Shown piece by piece: positions 15,343 to 21,725 of a stretch of DNA of 32,768 nt. The DNA comes from Microcaldota archaeon (GTDB lineage: Archaea > Micrarchaeota > Micrarchaeia > Burarchaeales > Fermentimicrarchaeaceae): positions 1-32,768 of the forward strand of contig JACCLG010000052.1 in NCBI GenBank assembly GCA_013425335.1. Reading direction: 5' to 3'. The position numbers and the translations under genes were made by a program. Under the pieces are notes generated by a model that was given only the letters and a program-made list of their open reading frames with translations, was not told where the DNA came from and made no database searches. Numbering within the stretch: the first letter of the stretch is position 1; every line of letters starts with the position of its first letter.

Positions 15343-15869
15343 TGATAATCTGCATATCGGGCCTAGCCGGCTCTGGCAAGAACACTGTCGGGGAGATAGT
15401 CGCAAAGAAGCTCAACCTGGATGGGGTTAAGCTAACCTTCAAGGATGAGGCCAGAAGGGAGAAGGTTGACCTCATGAAAGTGCAGATGGAGGCAACCAAG
15501 GATGAGAGCTACGATAGGGAGCTGGACAGGGAGATTGTCAGGCGGGCGAAGAAGGGAAACTGCGTCGTGATGACATGGCTCGGCCCCTGGATAGTGAAGA
15601 ATGCAGACCTAAGGGTTTGGCTCAACGTGAGCGAGAGGGAAAGGGCAAAGAGAGTCGCCAAGAGAGATAGGATGAGCCTCAAGAAAGCTCTGTTGCACAT
15701 AAGGAAGAGGGATGAGAACAATAGGAGGAGGTACAGGAGGTATTACGGAATCGATATAATGGACCACAGCATATTCGATTTGGAGATAAACTCTGATGTT
15801 TTCAACCCGCAGCAGATAGCGAGTATAGTAATAAAGGCCGCTGAAGCTAAGCGCGCCGGGAGGAGATGA
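15342..15869 (+). CDS. cmk: Cytidylate kinase (archaeal CMK)
   Basis: It phosphorylates CMP and dCMP. The 175-residue product begins MIICISGLAGSGKNTVGEIVAKKL with the P-loop GLAGSGKNT, then KKGNCVVMTWLGPWIV and RVWLNVSERERAKRVAKRD, typical of the archaeal branch. Usual archaeal CMKs have GRLAGW at the third motif; here it is MTWLGPW, a small deviation. Two tandem ATGs are present; the second is 4 nt after ggtga. Its place between L34e and L14e supports the call. Confidence 0.9.
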   Translation: MIICISGLAGSGKNTVGEIVAKKLNLDGVKLTFKDEARREKVDLMKVQMEATKDESYDRELDREIVRRAKKGNCVVMTWLGPWIVKNADLRVWLNVSERERAKRVAKRDRMSLKKALLHIRKRDENNRRRYRRYYGIDIMDHSIFDLEINSDVFNPQQIASIVIKAAEAKRAGRR

Positions 15870-15871
15870 GC

Positions 15872-16093
15872 ATGGCAGCTATTATAGTAGGAAGCGTTTG
15901 CATGAAGAACAGGGGACGGGACTCCGGCAGGAAATGCGTCGTTGTGGGCCTTGTTGACGCTAACTATGTTGAGATTCTGAGCGCAGGGAGGAAGAAGAGG
16001 AGAAAGGTCAACATCCGCCATCTGGAGCCTCTCGGCGAGAGAATTGAGCTCAAAGCAACTGATGAGGAGACAAGAAAAGCCCTTGAGGGATGA
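15872..16093 (+). CDS. rpl14e: 50S ribosomal protein L14e (eL14)
   Basis: The 73-residue product begins MAAIIVGSVCMKNRGRDSGRK, a KOW-type SH3 barrel start, followed by VVVGLVDANYVEIL and KKRRKVNIRHLEPLGERIEL, the archaeal L14e core. An ATG at 15866 overlaps the previous stop, but the ATG at 15872 is 6 nt after gggaggag. Confidence 0.92.
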   Translation: MAAIIVGSVCMKNRGRDSGRKCVVVGLVDANYVEILSAGRKKRRKVNIRHLEPLGERIELKATDEETRKALEG

Positions 16094-16094
16094 T

Positions 16095-17045
16095 GTGAAA
16101 ACGCTTGTGAGAATTGACGAAGAAACCGATGTTCAGTATGGAAAACGCCCGGAGAGGAGGAGCGTTGAGGAGCTTATGGAATACGGAATTGCACCAGTTG
16201 ACAAGCCCCAAGGTCCGTCCAGCCATGAGGTGACCTCCTGGGTGAGGAAGATGCTCGGCGCTTCAAAGGCGGGGCATTCCGGCACCCTCGACCCGAATGT
16301 GAGCGGCGTTCTTCCCGTGGGGTTAAACAGGGCTACAAGGGCAATGGGGCTCATGCTCAAAAGCTCAAAGGAATATGTGGGGATAATCAAGTTCCACTGC
16401 GATGTAAGCGAGGATAAGGTGAAGACGATTTTCAAAAAATTCAGCGGCGAAGTGGAGCAGATGCCGCCTGTGAAATCCGCCGTAAAAAGGGTGCTGAGGA
16501 AGAGAAAGGTTTATTACCTTGAACCTCTAGAATTTAATGGAAGAGAAGTCCTCTTTAGAGTCGGGTGCGAGGCTGGGACCTATATCAGGAAGCTCTGCTT
16601 TGATATGGGAGAGGAATTAGGATGCGGAGCTAATATGCTCGAACTGAGGAGGACGAAAGCTGCCGGACTTGAGGAGAGCCGCATCTCAAGGCTTCAGGAT
16701 GTGAAGGATGCCTACTGGCTCTGGAAAGAGAAAGGGGATGAGAGGGAGATGAGAAAGGTCATCCTCCCGATTGAGGATGTTCTGAACTTGAGAAGAATCT
16801 GGCTGAGGGATTCCGCGGTTGAGGCGGTATGCTCCGGGGCAGTCCTTGCGGCACCGGGAGTTGCGAAGCTTGACGAGGGCATAGCTACCGGCGACAATGT
16901 GGCGCTCATGAGTCTGAAAGATGAGCTCGTTGCATTCTCTGTTGCAGAGGCGGGCTCTGATGAAATTCTCGCCATGAAGAACGGAATTGCGGCGAGGACA
17001 ATAAGGGTGATGATGAAAAAGGGTACATATCCAAAATGCTGGTGA
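16095..17045 (+). CDS. cbf5: tRNA/rRNA pseudouridine synthase Cbf5 (TruB family)
   Basis: Cbf5 is the catalytic subunit of box H/ACA RNPs, making pseudouridine in rRNA and, guide-free, at tRNA position 55. The 316-residue product has DKPQGPSSHEVTSWVRK, the catalytic motif HSGTLDPNVSGVLPV with its aspartate near residue 73, the AGTYIRKLCFDMG motif, and a C-terminal PUA domain (ATGDNVALMSLKDELVAFSVA). I chose GTG at 16095, just after the L14e stop and 5 nt after gaggg; in-frame ATGs at 16044 and 16062 would lie inside L14e. A tRNA gene follows 6 nt after its stop. Confidence 0.94.
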   Translation: MKTLVRIDEETDVQYGKRPERRSVEELMEYGIAPVDKPQGPSSHEVTSWVRKMLGASKAGHSGTLDPNVSGVLPVGLNRATRAMGLMLKSSKEYVGIIKFHCDVSEDKVKTIFKKFSGEVEQMPPVKSAVKRVLRKRKVYYLEPLEFNGREVLFRVGCEAGTYIRKLCFDMGEELGCGANMLELRRTKAAGLEESRISRLQDVKDAYWLWKEKGDEREMRKVILPIEDVLNLRRIWLRDSAVEAVCSGAVLAAPGVAKLDEGIATGDNVALMSLKDELVAFSVAEAGSDEILAMKNGIAARTIRVMMKKGTYPKCW

Positions 17046-17051
17046 TGAGAT

Positions 17052-17152
17052 GCCGGGGTGACGGAATCTGGTCAACGTGTACGCCTGGAAACAGCCTCCC
17101 GGCAAGCGTATGGCCTTTACGGGCCTTATGGGTTCAAATCCCATCCCCGGCG
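17052..17152 (+). tRNA. tRNA-Ser(GGA) with a canonical 14-nt intron
   Basis: The acceptor gccgggg (17052-17058) pairs with ccccggc (17145-17151) and the discriminator is G17152. The 3-bp D stem, long variable arm and T arm atggg-ttcaaat-cccat mark a class II tRNA. The anticodon stem tacgc/gcgta encloses a 14-nt intron at 17091-17104. A clean bulge-helix-bulge forms: ctgg (17085-17088 region) pairs with ccgg (17099-17102 region), with bulges aaa and caa. Splicing leaves the loop CTGGAAA, anticodon GGA, with the intron between positions 37 and 38. It lies inside the operon between cbf5 and S13. Confidence 0.92.
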
Positions 17153-17172
17153 TTTATCAAAAGAGTGATGCT

Positions 17173-17790
17173 ATGGCAAAGAAAACGGAAGAAGCAGTTG
17201 AGAGCAAAGCGGAAGCGGCTAGCTCAACGAAGGAGATAAAGGGAATTGTCAGAATTGCCGGCAAGGATATAAAGGGCGAGATGAAGCTGCGCAGAGCGCT
17301 TATGCAGGTCAAGGGGATAGGCGTGACTCTGAGCACCGCCCTTACGAGGATTGTTTCCACGCAGCTCAGGGTTCCCAAGGACGTCATGATTGGGGAGCTT
17401 AGCGATGAGCAGCTTGATAATCTAACCGAGATAATAAGCAACCCATTCAAGCACGGGATACCCGAAAGGATGCTCAACAGGCAGAGGGATGTGGACACAG
17501 GCGAGAGCGTTCATTTGATAGGAGCTGACCTTACATTCAGGACAAAGCAGGATATAACAAATGCAAAGGATATGAACACCTGGAAAGGCTACCGGCATGC
17601 CTACGGCCAGAAGGTGAGGGGCCAAAGAACAAGGACAACCGGGAGAACAGGCATGAGTGTGGGTGTGCTCAGAAAGACAATGCTTGCAAAGGCAGCAGCG
17701 GCAAAGGCCGCCGCGGCAGCGCCTGCCGGAGCTGCAGCAGCTCCTGCAGCCGAGGAGAAGAAGCCCAAGGAGGAAGAGAAGAAGGAGTGA
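17173..17790 (+). CDS. rps13: 30S ribosomal protein S13 (uS13) with extended tails
   Basis: S13 is in the 30S head and contacts the P-site tRNA and L5. The core (about residues 25-170) has GIVRIAGKDIKGEMKLRRAL, the helix-hairpin segment VKGIGVTLSTALTR, and the C-terminal KVRGQRTRTTGRTG. The 205-residue length exceeds the usual archaeal size (about 150). The extra parts are a charged N-terminal MAKKTEEAVESKAEAASS and an Ala/Lys/Glu-rich C-terminal tail of about 35 residues. The start follows gagtga by 4 nt. The alpha operon S13-S4-S11-Rpo3 begins here. Confidence 0.95.
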   Translation: MAKKTEEAVESKAEAASSTKEIKGIVRIAGKDIKGEMKLRRALMQVKGIGVTLSTALTRIVSTQLRVPKDVMIGELSDEQLDNLTEIISNPFKHGIPERMLNRQRDVDTGESVHLIGADLTFRTKQDITNAKDMNTWKGYRHAYGQKVRGQRTRTTGRTGMSVGVLRKTMLAKAAAAKAAAAAPAGAAAAPAAEEKKPKEEEKKE

Positions 17791-17796
17791 TGAGGT

Positions 17797-18357
17797 ATGG
17801 GAGACCCTAAAAAACTTAAGAGAAAATACGAATCCCCGAAAAAGGTTTGGGACAGCGTAAGGATTGAGGAGGAGCAGAAGCTTCTGAAGGAATTCGGTCT
17901 CAAGAACATGCATGAGCTCAGGGTTATGCAGATGGAGCTGAAGAAGATAAGAAGAGAAGCAAGGAGGCTTCTCTCTATGGGAGAGAAGGGGAGGAAGCTG
18001 GGCAAGCCCCTGCTTGAGAAGGTTGTGAGGCTCGGCATAGCAAAGCCCGATACTTCTCTGGAGGACCTGCTATCGCTGACAATAAGGGATATGCTTGAGA
18101 GAAGGCTCGAGACGAGGGTTTTCAAGAAAGGGCTGGCACGTTCAATTGAACAGGGGAGGCAGCTCATAGCGCACGGCCGCATAGCGATAGACGGCAGGAA
18201 AATATCCGCGCCAAGTTATCTGGTGCCTGTGGTAGAGGAGGAGAGGATAGGTTATTACAAGAGTGTTAATTTCATTCCAATTGTCGTAGGCAAGGCAAAG
18301 GAAAGCAAGGAGGGTGAGAAGGTTGGCGGAGGAGAAGGAAGCGGAAAAGAAGAGTGA
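17797..18357 (+). CDS. rps4: 30S ribosomal protein S4 (uS4)
   Basis: S4 nucleates 16S rRNA 5' domain assembly. The 186-residue archaeal form begins [20 protein letters not shown]. Its S4 RNA-binding domain covers residues about 100-160 ([20 protein letters not shown], then [18 protein letters not shown]). The Gly/Glu/Lys-rich tail overlaps the start of S11 by 35 bases in a different frame. Confidence 0.95.
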   Translation: MGDPKKLKRKYESPKKVWDSVRIEEEQKLLKEFGLKNMHELRVMQMELKKIRREARRLLSMGEKGRKLGKPLLEKVVRLGIAKPDTSLEDLLSLTIRDMLERRLETRVFKKGLARSIEQGRQLIAHGRIAIDGRKISAPSYLVPVVEEERIGYYKSVNFIPIVVGKAKESKEGEKVGGGEGSGKEE

Positions 18358-18787
18358 AGCATCAGCTGCAACTGAAGAGGAAAAGGTCATAAGAAGGAGA
18401 AAGGAGGAGAGATGGGGAGTTGCAAACATATACTCATCCAAGAATGACACGATAATTACGATAACGGACATAAGCGGGGCTGAGACTGTTGCCGTGGGGA
18501 GCGGCGGGATGATAGTGAAGGCAGACAGGGAGGAGGGATCCCCGTATGCAGCAATGCAGGCAGCTTTCAAGGCCGCCAGCAAGGCGAGGGAGAGGGGCAT
18601 AACTGCAGTTCATATAAAGATACGCGCGCCAGGGGGGCACGGCAACAAGACGCCAGGCCCAGGAGCGCAGGCAGTTGTGAGGGCGCTCGCAAGGTCCGGC
18701 CTGAGGATAGGCAGGATAGAGGATGTGACACCAATTCCCACAGACACAACAAAGAGGCCTGGAGGGAGAAGGGGAAGAAGGGTATAG
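18323..18787 (+). CDS. rps11: 30S ribosomal protein S11 (uS11)
   Basis: S11 is on the 30S platform near the mRNA exit. The core (about residues 34-154) has [40 protein letters not shown] and the signature [20 protein letters not shown], ending in a basic [10 protein letters not shown]. The N-terminal 30 residues are a charged extension ([20 protein letters not shown]). I chose TTG at 18323 because gggtgag lies 4 nt before it; GTG at 18314 is the alternative. The gene starts inside S4. Confidence 0.94.
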   Translation: MAEEKEAEKKSEASAATEEEKVIRRRKEERWGVANIYSSKNDTIITITDISGAETVAVGSGGMIVKADREEGSPYAAMQAAFKAASKARERGITAVHIKIRAPGGHGNKTPGPGAQAVVRALARSGLRIGRIEDVTPIPTDTTKRPGGRRGRRV

Positions 18788-18797
18788 GGTGGTTGTC

Positions 18798-19376
18798 TTG
18801 AAAATTGAGGTATTGCGTTCGAAAGGAAATGAAATGGAGTTCATACTGAAGGATGCCACGGTTGCATTCGCCAATGCATTGAGGAGGAGGGGCATGTCCC
18901 AGGTGCCGGTATTCGCTATAGACAGCGTGACATTCTACGAGAACAACTCAGCGGTATTTGACGAGTACATAGCGAACCGGCTCGGCCTGATTCCCCTGAC
19001 AAGCGAGGGCGCGCACAAGGCAGATGAGGAAGTGCTGCTTTCTCTTGAGGCGGAAGGCCCCAAGATGGTGTGCTCAAAAGAGCTCAAGAGCTACACCCCA
19101 AAGGTGAAGTGCGTGTATGATAACATACCGATAATAAAGCTCGGCGAGGACAGGGGGATAAGGCTGGAGGCAAAAGCGAGGATGGGGATTGGCGCAGAGC
19201 ATGCAAAATTCCAGGCCGGCATAATATCCTACGGGTATGAAGCGGACGACAAGAAAAATTTCAAGTTCATGGTTGAATCATTCGGGCAGGTCAGCCCAAA
19301 AACAATGCTGCTGAGGGCAGCAGAGGGATTGAAGGAGAAATGTGATGAGTTAAACTCGCAGCTAAAAGAAATATAG
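18798..19376 (+). CDS. rpo3: DNA-directed RNA polymerase subunit Rpo3 (RpoD)
   Basis: Rpo3 is the archaeal counterpart of bacterial alpha and pairs with Rpo11 in the assembly platform. The 192-residue product has the dimerisation start LKDATVAFANALRRRGMSQVP, then DEYIANRLGLIPLTSEG. It is shorter than versions with a ferredoxin-like domain (about 260 residues): only two isolated cysteines (MVCSKEL, KCVYDN) sit in that region, so a [4Fe-4S] cluster is not expected. I chose TTG at 18798, 5 nt after gggtgg; a GTG at 18789 is also possible. Confidence 0.93.
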   Translation: MKIEVLRSKGNEMEFILKDATVAFANALRRRGMSQVPVFAIDSVTFYENNSAVFDEYIANRLGLIPLTSEGAHKADEEVLLSLEAEGPKMVCSKELKSYTPKVKCVYDNIPIIKLGEDRGIRLEAKARMGIGAEHAKFQAGIISYGYEADDKKNFKFMVESFGQVSPKTMLLRAAEGLKEKCDELNSQLKEI

Positions 19377-19377
19377 C

Positions 19378-19483
19378 GCGGGGGTGGCAGAGTCAGGTCA
19401 AATGCGCAGGACTGAGGCTCCTGTGCCTTTAGTGGCTGCGTGGGTTCAAGCCGAAAGGTTGCCCAAAAATCCCATCCCCCGCA
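19378..19483 (+). tRNA. tRNA-Leu(GAG) with a probable 19-nt intron in the T loop
   Basis: The acceptor gcggggg (19378-19384) pairs with cccccgc (19476-19482) and the discriminator is A19483, as in leucine tRNAs. The anticodon arm cagga-ctGAGgc-tcctg gives GAG, and a variable arm gcc-tttagt-ggc follows. The T stem gtggg/cccat (19440-19444, 19471-19475) encloses 26 nt instead of 7. Removing about 19449-19467 restores TTCAAAT. The insert can fold as caagcc-gaaa-ggttg next to tggg/ccca. The exact splice sites are ambiguous by one or two bases. The gene starts one base after the rpo3 stop and precedes L18e, so it must be cut out of the operon transcript. Confidence 0.88.
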
Positions 19484-19497
19484 TTTTTGGTGATTGA

Positions 19498-19857
19498 ATG
19501 AAAAGAGGCCCGGAAAGCAAGAGAACGCTGGAACTTGTGAACCTTCTGAGAAAGAAGGCTGTGGAAGACAAGGTTAGAATATGGAAGAGGGTTGCAGAGA
19601 GGCTCTCGCGCAGCGCAAGGATGATTGCCGAGGTGAACCTCTACGACATAGACAGGCACAGCAAGGAAGGAGATACCATAGTTGTGCCGGGCAAGGTGCT
19701 CTCAACAGGAGTGCTCAGCCACAGAGTCAAGATTGCGGCACACAAGTTTTCCGCAAGCGCTGCAGACAAGATAAGGAAATCAGGCAGCGAATGCATGAGC
19801 ATAGCTGATGTTGTCAAGGATAACCCGAAAGGCAAGGGAATCATTTTGATGGAGTGA
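19498..19857 (+). CDS. rpl18e: 50S ribosomal protein L18e (eL18)
   Basis: Archaeal/eukaryotic relative of L15. The 119-residue product has TLELVNLLRKKAVEDKVRIW near the start, DTIVVPGKVLSTGVLSHRVK in the middle, and a C-terminal DNPKGKGIILME. The start is 4 nt after ggtga and 15 nt after the tRNA-Leu. It begins the standard L18e-L13-S9-Rpo10 block. Confidence 0.94.
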   Translation: MKRGPESKRTLELVNLLRKKAVEDKVRIWKRVAERLSRSARMIAEVNLYDIDRHSKEGDTIVVPGKVLSTGVLSHRVKIAAHKFSASAADKIRKSGSECMSIADVVKDNPKGKGIILME

Positions 19858-19862
19858 GCAGA

Positions 19863-20294
19863 ATGAAAGTCATAGACGGAACCAACCTCGTGATGGGAAG
19901 GATGGGGGCAAAGACTGCCAAGTACCTCCTGAACGGAGAGGAGGTTGTCATCCTGAATGCGGAGAAGATAGCGATAGTCGGGAGGACCGAGCAGATTGTC
20001 GGGAAGTACTGGAACAGGAGGCAGAGGAAGGACAAGGCACACCCGGAGAACTCCGCAAAAACACCGAGGAGGCCCGACATGTTCGTGAAGAGAGTCATAA
20101 GGGGAATGCTGCCCTTCAAGAAGACGAGGGGGAGGAAGGCATACAAAGGTCTGAGGGTCTATATTGGCGAGCCTGCAGAGTTCAAGGATAAGGCAAGGGA
20201 AGACCTGTCAAGGATAAGCTGCCTTAACGTGAAGAGCAGGTATATTGAAGTCGGGAAGGTTTGCGAGAGATTGGGTTATAACAAGGGTGTTTAG
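19863..20294 (+). CDS. rpl13: 50S ribosomal protein L13 (uL13)
   Basis: L13 is an early 50S assembly protein. The 143-residue product has VIDGTNLVMGRMGAKTAKYL at the start, VIRGMLPFKKTRGRKAYKGL in the middle, and YIGEP. A GTG overlapping the L18e stop (19854) is open, but the ATG at 19863 is 5 nt after ggagtga and gives the normal start MKVIDGTNLV. It abuts S9. Confidence 0.95.
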   Translation: MKVIDGTNLVMGRMGAKTAKYLLNGEEVVILNAEKIAIVGRTEQIVGKYWNRRQRKDKAHPENSAKTPRRPDMFVKRVIRGMLPFKKTRGRKAYKGLRVYIGEPAEFKDKAREDLSRISCLNVKSRYIEVGKVCERLGYNKGV

Positions 20295-20750
20295 ATGGCA
20301 AAAGCGAAGAGCGCTAAGAAGAAAGCTGTTCCAAAACCAAAGCCGAAGAAGCCCAGGGTAGTGGTGACAAGGGGAAAGAGGAAGGAGAGCATTGCAAGGG
20401 CGTATGTCCAGGAGGGAAAGGGGGTTGTGAGGATAAACCGCCTCTCCCTTGATGGAGTGCCAAGCGGCTACCTCAAGAGCATAATAATGGAGCCGCTTCT
20501 CATTGCAGGCGACAAGGCGAAGAACATTGACATAAAGGTTCTTGTGAAAGGCGGAGGAGTCATGAGCCAGGCCGAGGCGGTGAGGACGGCAATTGCAAGG
20601 GGAGTTGTTGAATTTGCGGGGGACGTGGAATTGAGAAAGAGCATCACTGACAGGGACAGATTCATGCTTCTGGAGGATTCGAGAAGGGTTGAGCCCAAGA
20701 AGTACAAGGGGCCGAAGGCTAGAGCCAGATTCCAGAAGTCGTATAGGTGA
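20295..20750 (+). CDS. rps9: 30S ribosomal protein S9 (uS9)
   Basis: The C-terminal tail of S9 contacts the P-site tRNA anticodon stem. The 151-residue product has a Lys/Pro-rich N-terminal extension ([20 protein letters not shown]), the [19 protein letters not shown] core, the family motif [18 protein letters not shown], and the essential tail ending ARFQKSYR. It starts on the base after the L13 stop. Confidence 0.96.
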   Translation: MAKAKSAKKKAVPKPKPKKPRVVVTRGKRKESIARAYVQEGKGVVRINRLSLDGVPSGYLKSIIMEPLLIAGDKAKNIDIKVLVKGGGVMSQAEAVRTAIARGVVEFAGDVELRKSITDRDRFMLLEDSRRVEPKKYKGPKARARFQKSYR

Positions 20751-20754
20751 TTAT

Positions 20755-20952
20755 ATGATGATTCCGATAAGGTGTTTCACTTGCGGGGGAGTTGTAGCCC
20801 ACAAGTACGAAGAATACACAAAGAGGGTGAAGGATGGAGAGAGCCCGGACAAAGTCCTGGACAAGCTTGGCGTGAAGAGGTATTGCTGCAGGAGGATGCT
20901 CCTGGGACATGTGAACTCCATAGATGAAGTAATAAAGTATGGGAGGCATTAG
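20755..20952 (+). CDS. rpo10: DNA-directed RNA polymerase subunit Rpo10 (RpoN)
   Basis: Rpo10 is a small zinc protein in the Rpo3/Rpo11 assembly platform. The 65-residue product begins [20 protein letters not shown] with the C-F-T-C pair and ends with the atypical paired-cysteine motif [15 protein letters not shown], exactly as the family does. The start is 4 nt after ggtga. In many archaea Rpo6 (RpoK) follows; here a tRNA and S2 follow instead. Confidence 0.96.
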   Translation: MMIPIRCFTCGGVVAHKYEEYTKRVKDGESPDKVLDKLGVKRYCCRRMLLGHVNSIDEVIKYGRH

Positions 20953-20959
20953 ACTTGTA

Positions 20960-21087
20960 GGGGCCGTGTGCTAGCCTGGCATGCTTCCGGCTTCAGAGCA
21001 AAACTCTGCCGGAATGGGGTGCCGGCGACCCGAGGAGCTTCCTGAGTAAAATCAGGTTGAATGGGAATTCAAATCTCGGCGGCCCCA
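20960..21087 (+). tRNA. tRNA-Pro(GGG) with two non-canonical introns
   Basis: The acceptor ggggccg (20960-20966) pairs with cggcccc (21080-21086) and the discriminator is A21087. Intron 1 is 22 nt at 20993-21014: ccgg (20987-20990) pairs with ccgg (21009-21012), the bulges are ctt and aat, and the inner stem is cagag/ctctg, a full bulge-helix-bulge. Splicing leaves CCGGC-TTGGGGT-GCCGG, anticodon GGG, with the intron between positions 32 and 33. Intron 2 is 33 nt at 21035-21067: cccg pairs with tggg, the bulges are agg and aat, and the inner stem is cctga/tcagg. Splicing joins T stem ccgag to ttcaaat and ctcgg (position 53/54). The D stem is weak. It lies between rpo10 and S2. Confidence 0.9.
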
Positions 21088-21107
21088 TTTTGCTAAGGGG
21101 GGTTTGT

Positions 21108-21725
21108 ATGAGTGAACTTTTGATTCAGCAGGAAAAGTACCTTGAGGCGGGCATACACATAGGTACGAAGATAAAAACGCCCGACATGAACCCGTTCATA
21201 TACAAGGCAAGACAGGACAGATTGTATGTGCTGGACTTGAAGAAAGTTGACGAGCGGATAAGAGTTGCTACAAAGTTCATCTCTCACTACAAGCCCGAGG
21301 AGATTCTCATAGTTGCATCAAGGCTGTATGCAAGCAGCTCAGCGAAGAAATTCTGCGAGGCTGTCGGGTGCAGGGTTGTTGAGGGCAGGTTTGTGCCTGG
21401 CATACTGACCAACCCAGCTAGGGAGGATTTTTCAGAGCCCAAGCTGCTTTTCATATCAGACCCCAAGAATGAGAGGCAGGCAGTAAAGGAGGCGAACAGC
21501 ATGGGCATACCGGTAATCGCATTATGCGACACGGACAACTCCACAAAATTCATTGACTGGATTATTCCCTGCAACAACAAGGGAAGAAAATCCTTGGCGC
21601 TCATTTTCTATCTTCTAGCGAGGGAGATAGCCAGAATAAGAGGCGAGATTCCTGAGGGAGAGGAGTTCAAGCTGAAGCCAGAGGACTTCGAAGGAATGAG
21701 CGAGGAGCAAGAAACCTCAGCTTGA
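21108..21725 (+). CDS. rps2: 30S ribosomal protein S2 (uS2)
   Basis: S2 is a late-assembly protein on the back of the 30S. The 205-residue archaeal/SA-type product has YLEAGIHIGTKIKTPDMNPF near the N-terminus, VASRLYASSSAKKF, RFVPGILTNPAREDFSEPKL and CNNKGRKSLALIFYLLAREI. The start is 4 nt after ggggggt, 20 nt after tRNA-Pro. It is the last gene of the super-operon; its end overlaps the 3' end of the convergent lipoprotein gene by 9 bases. Confidence 0.96.
   Translation: MSELLIQQEKYLEAGIHIGTKIKTPDMNPFIYKARQDRLYVLDLKKVDERIRVATKFISHYKPEEILIVASRLYASSSAKKFCEAVGCRVVEGRFVPGILTNPAREDFSEPKLLFISDPKNERQAVKEANSMGIPVIALCDTDNSTKFIDWIIPCNNKGRKSLALIFYLLAREIARIRGEIPEGEEFKLKPEDFEGMSEEQETSA

Noticed and set aside
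20993-21014. Reading tRNA-Pro as a 37/38 intron giving anticodon CAG (Leu)
   Set aside because: The perfect bulge-helix-bulge points to 32/33, and the class I body with its proline-like acceptor and T arm fits GGG (Pro).
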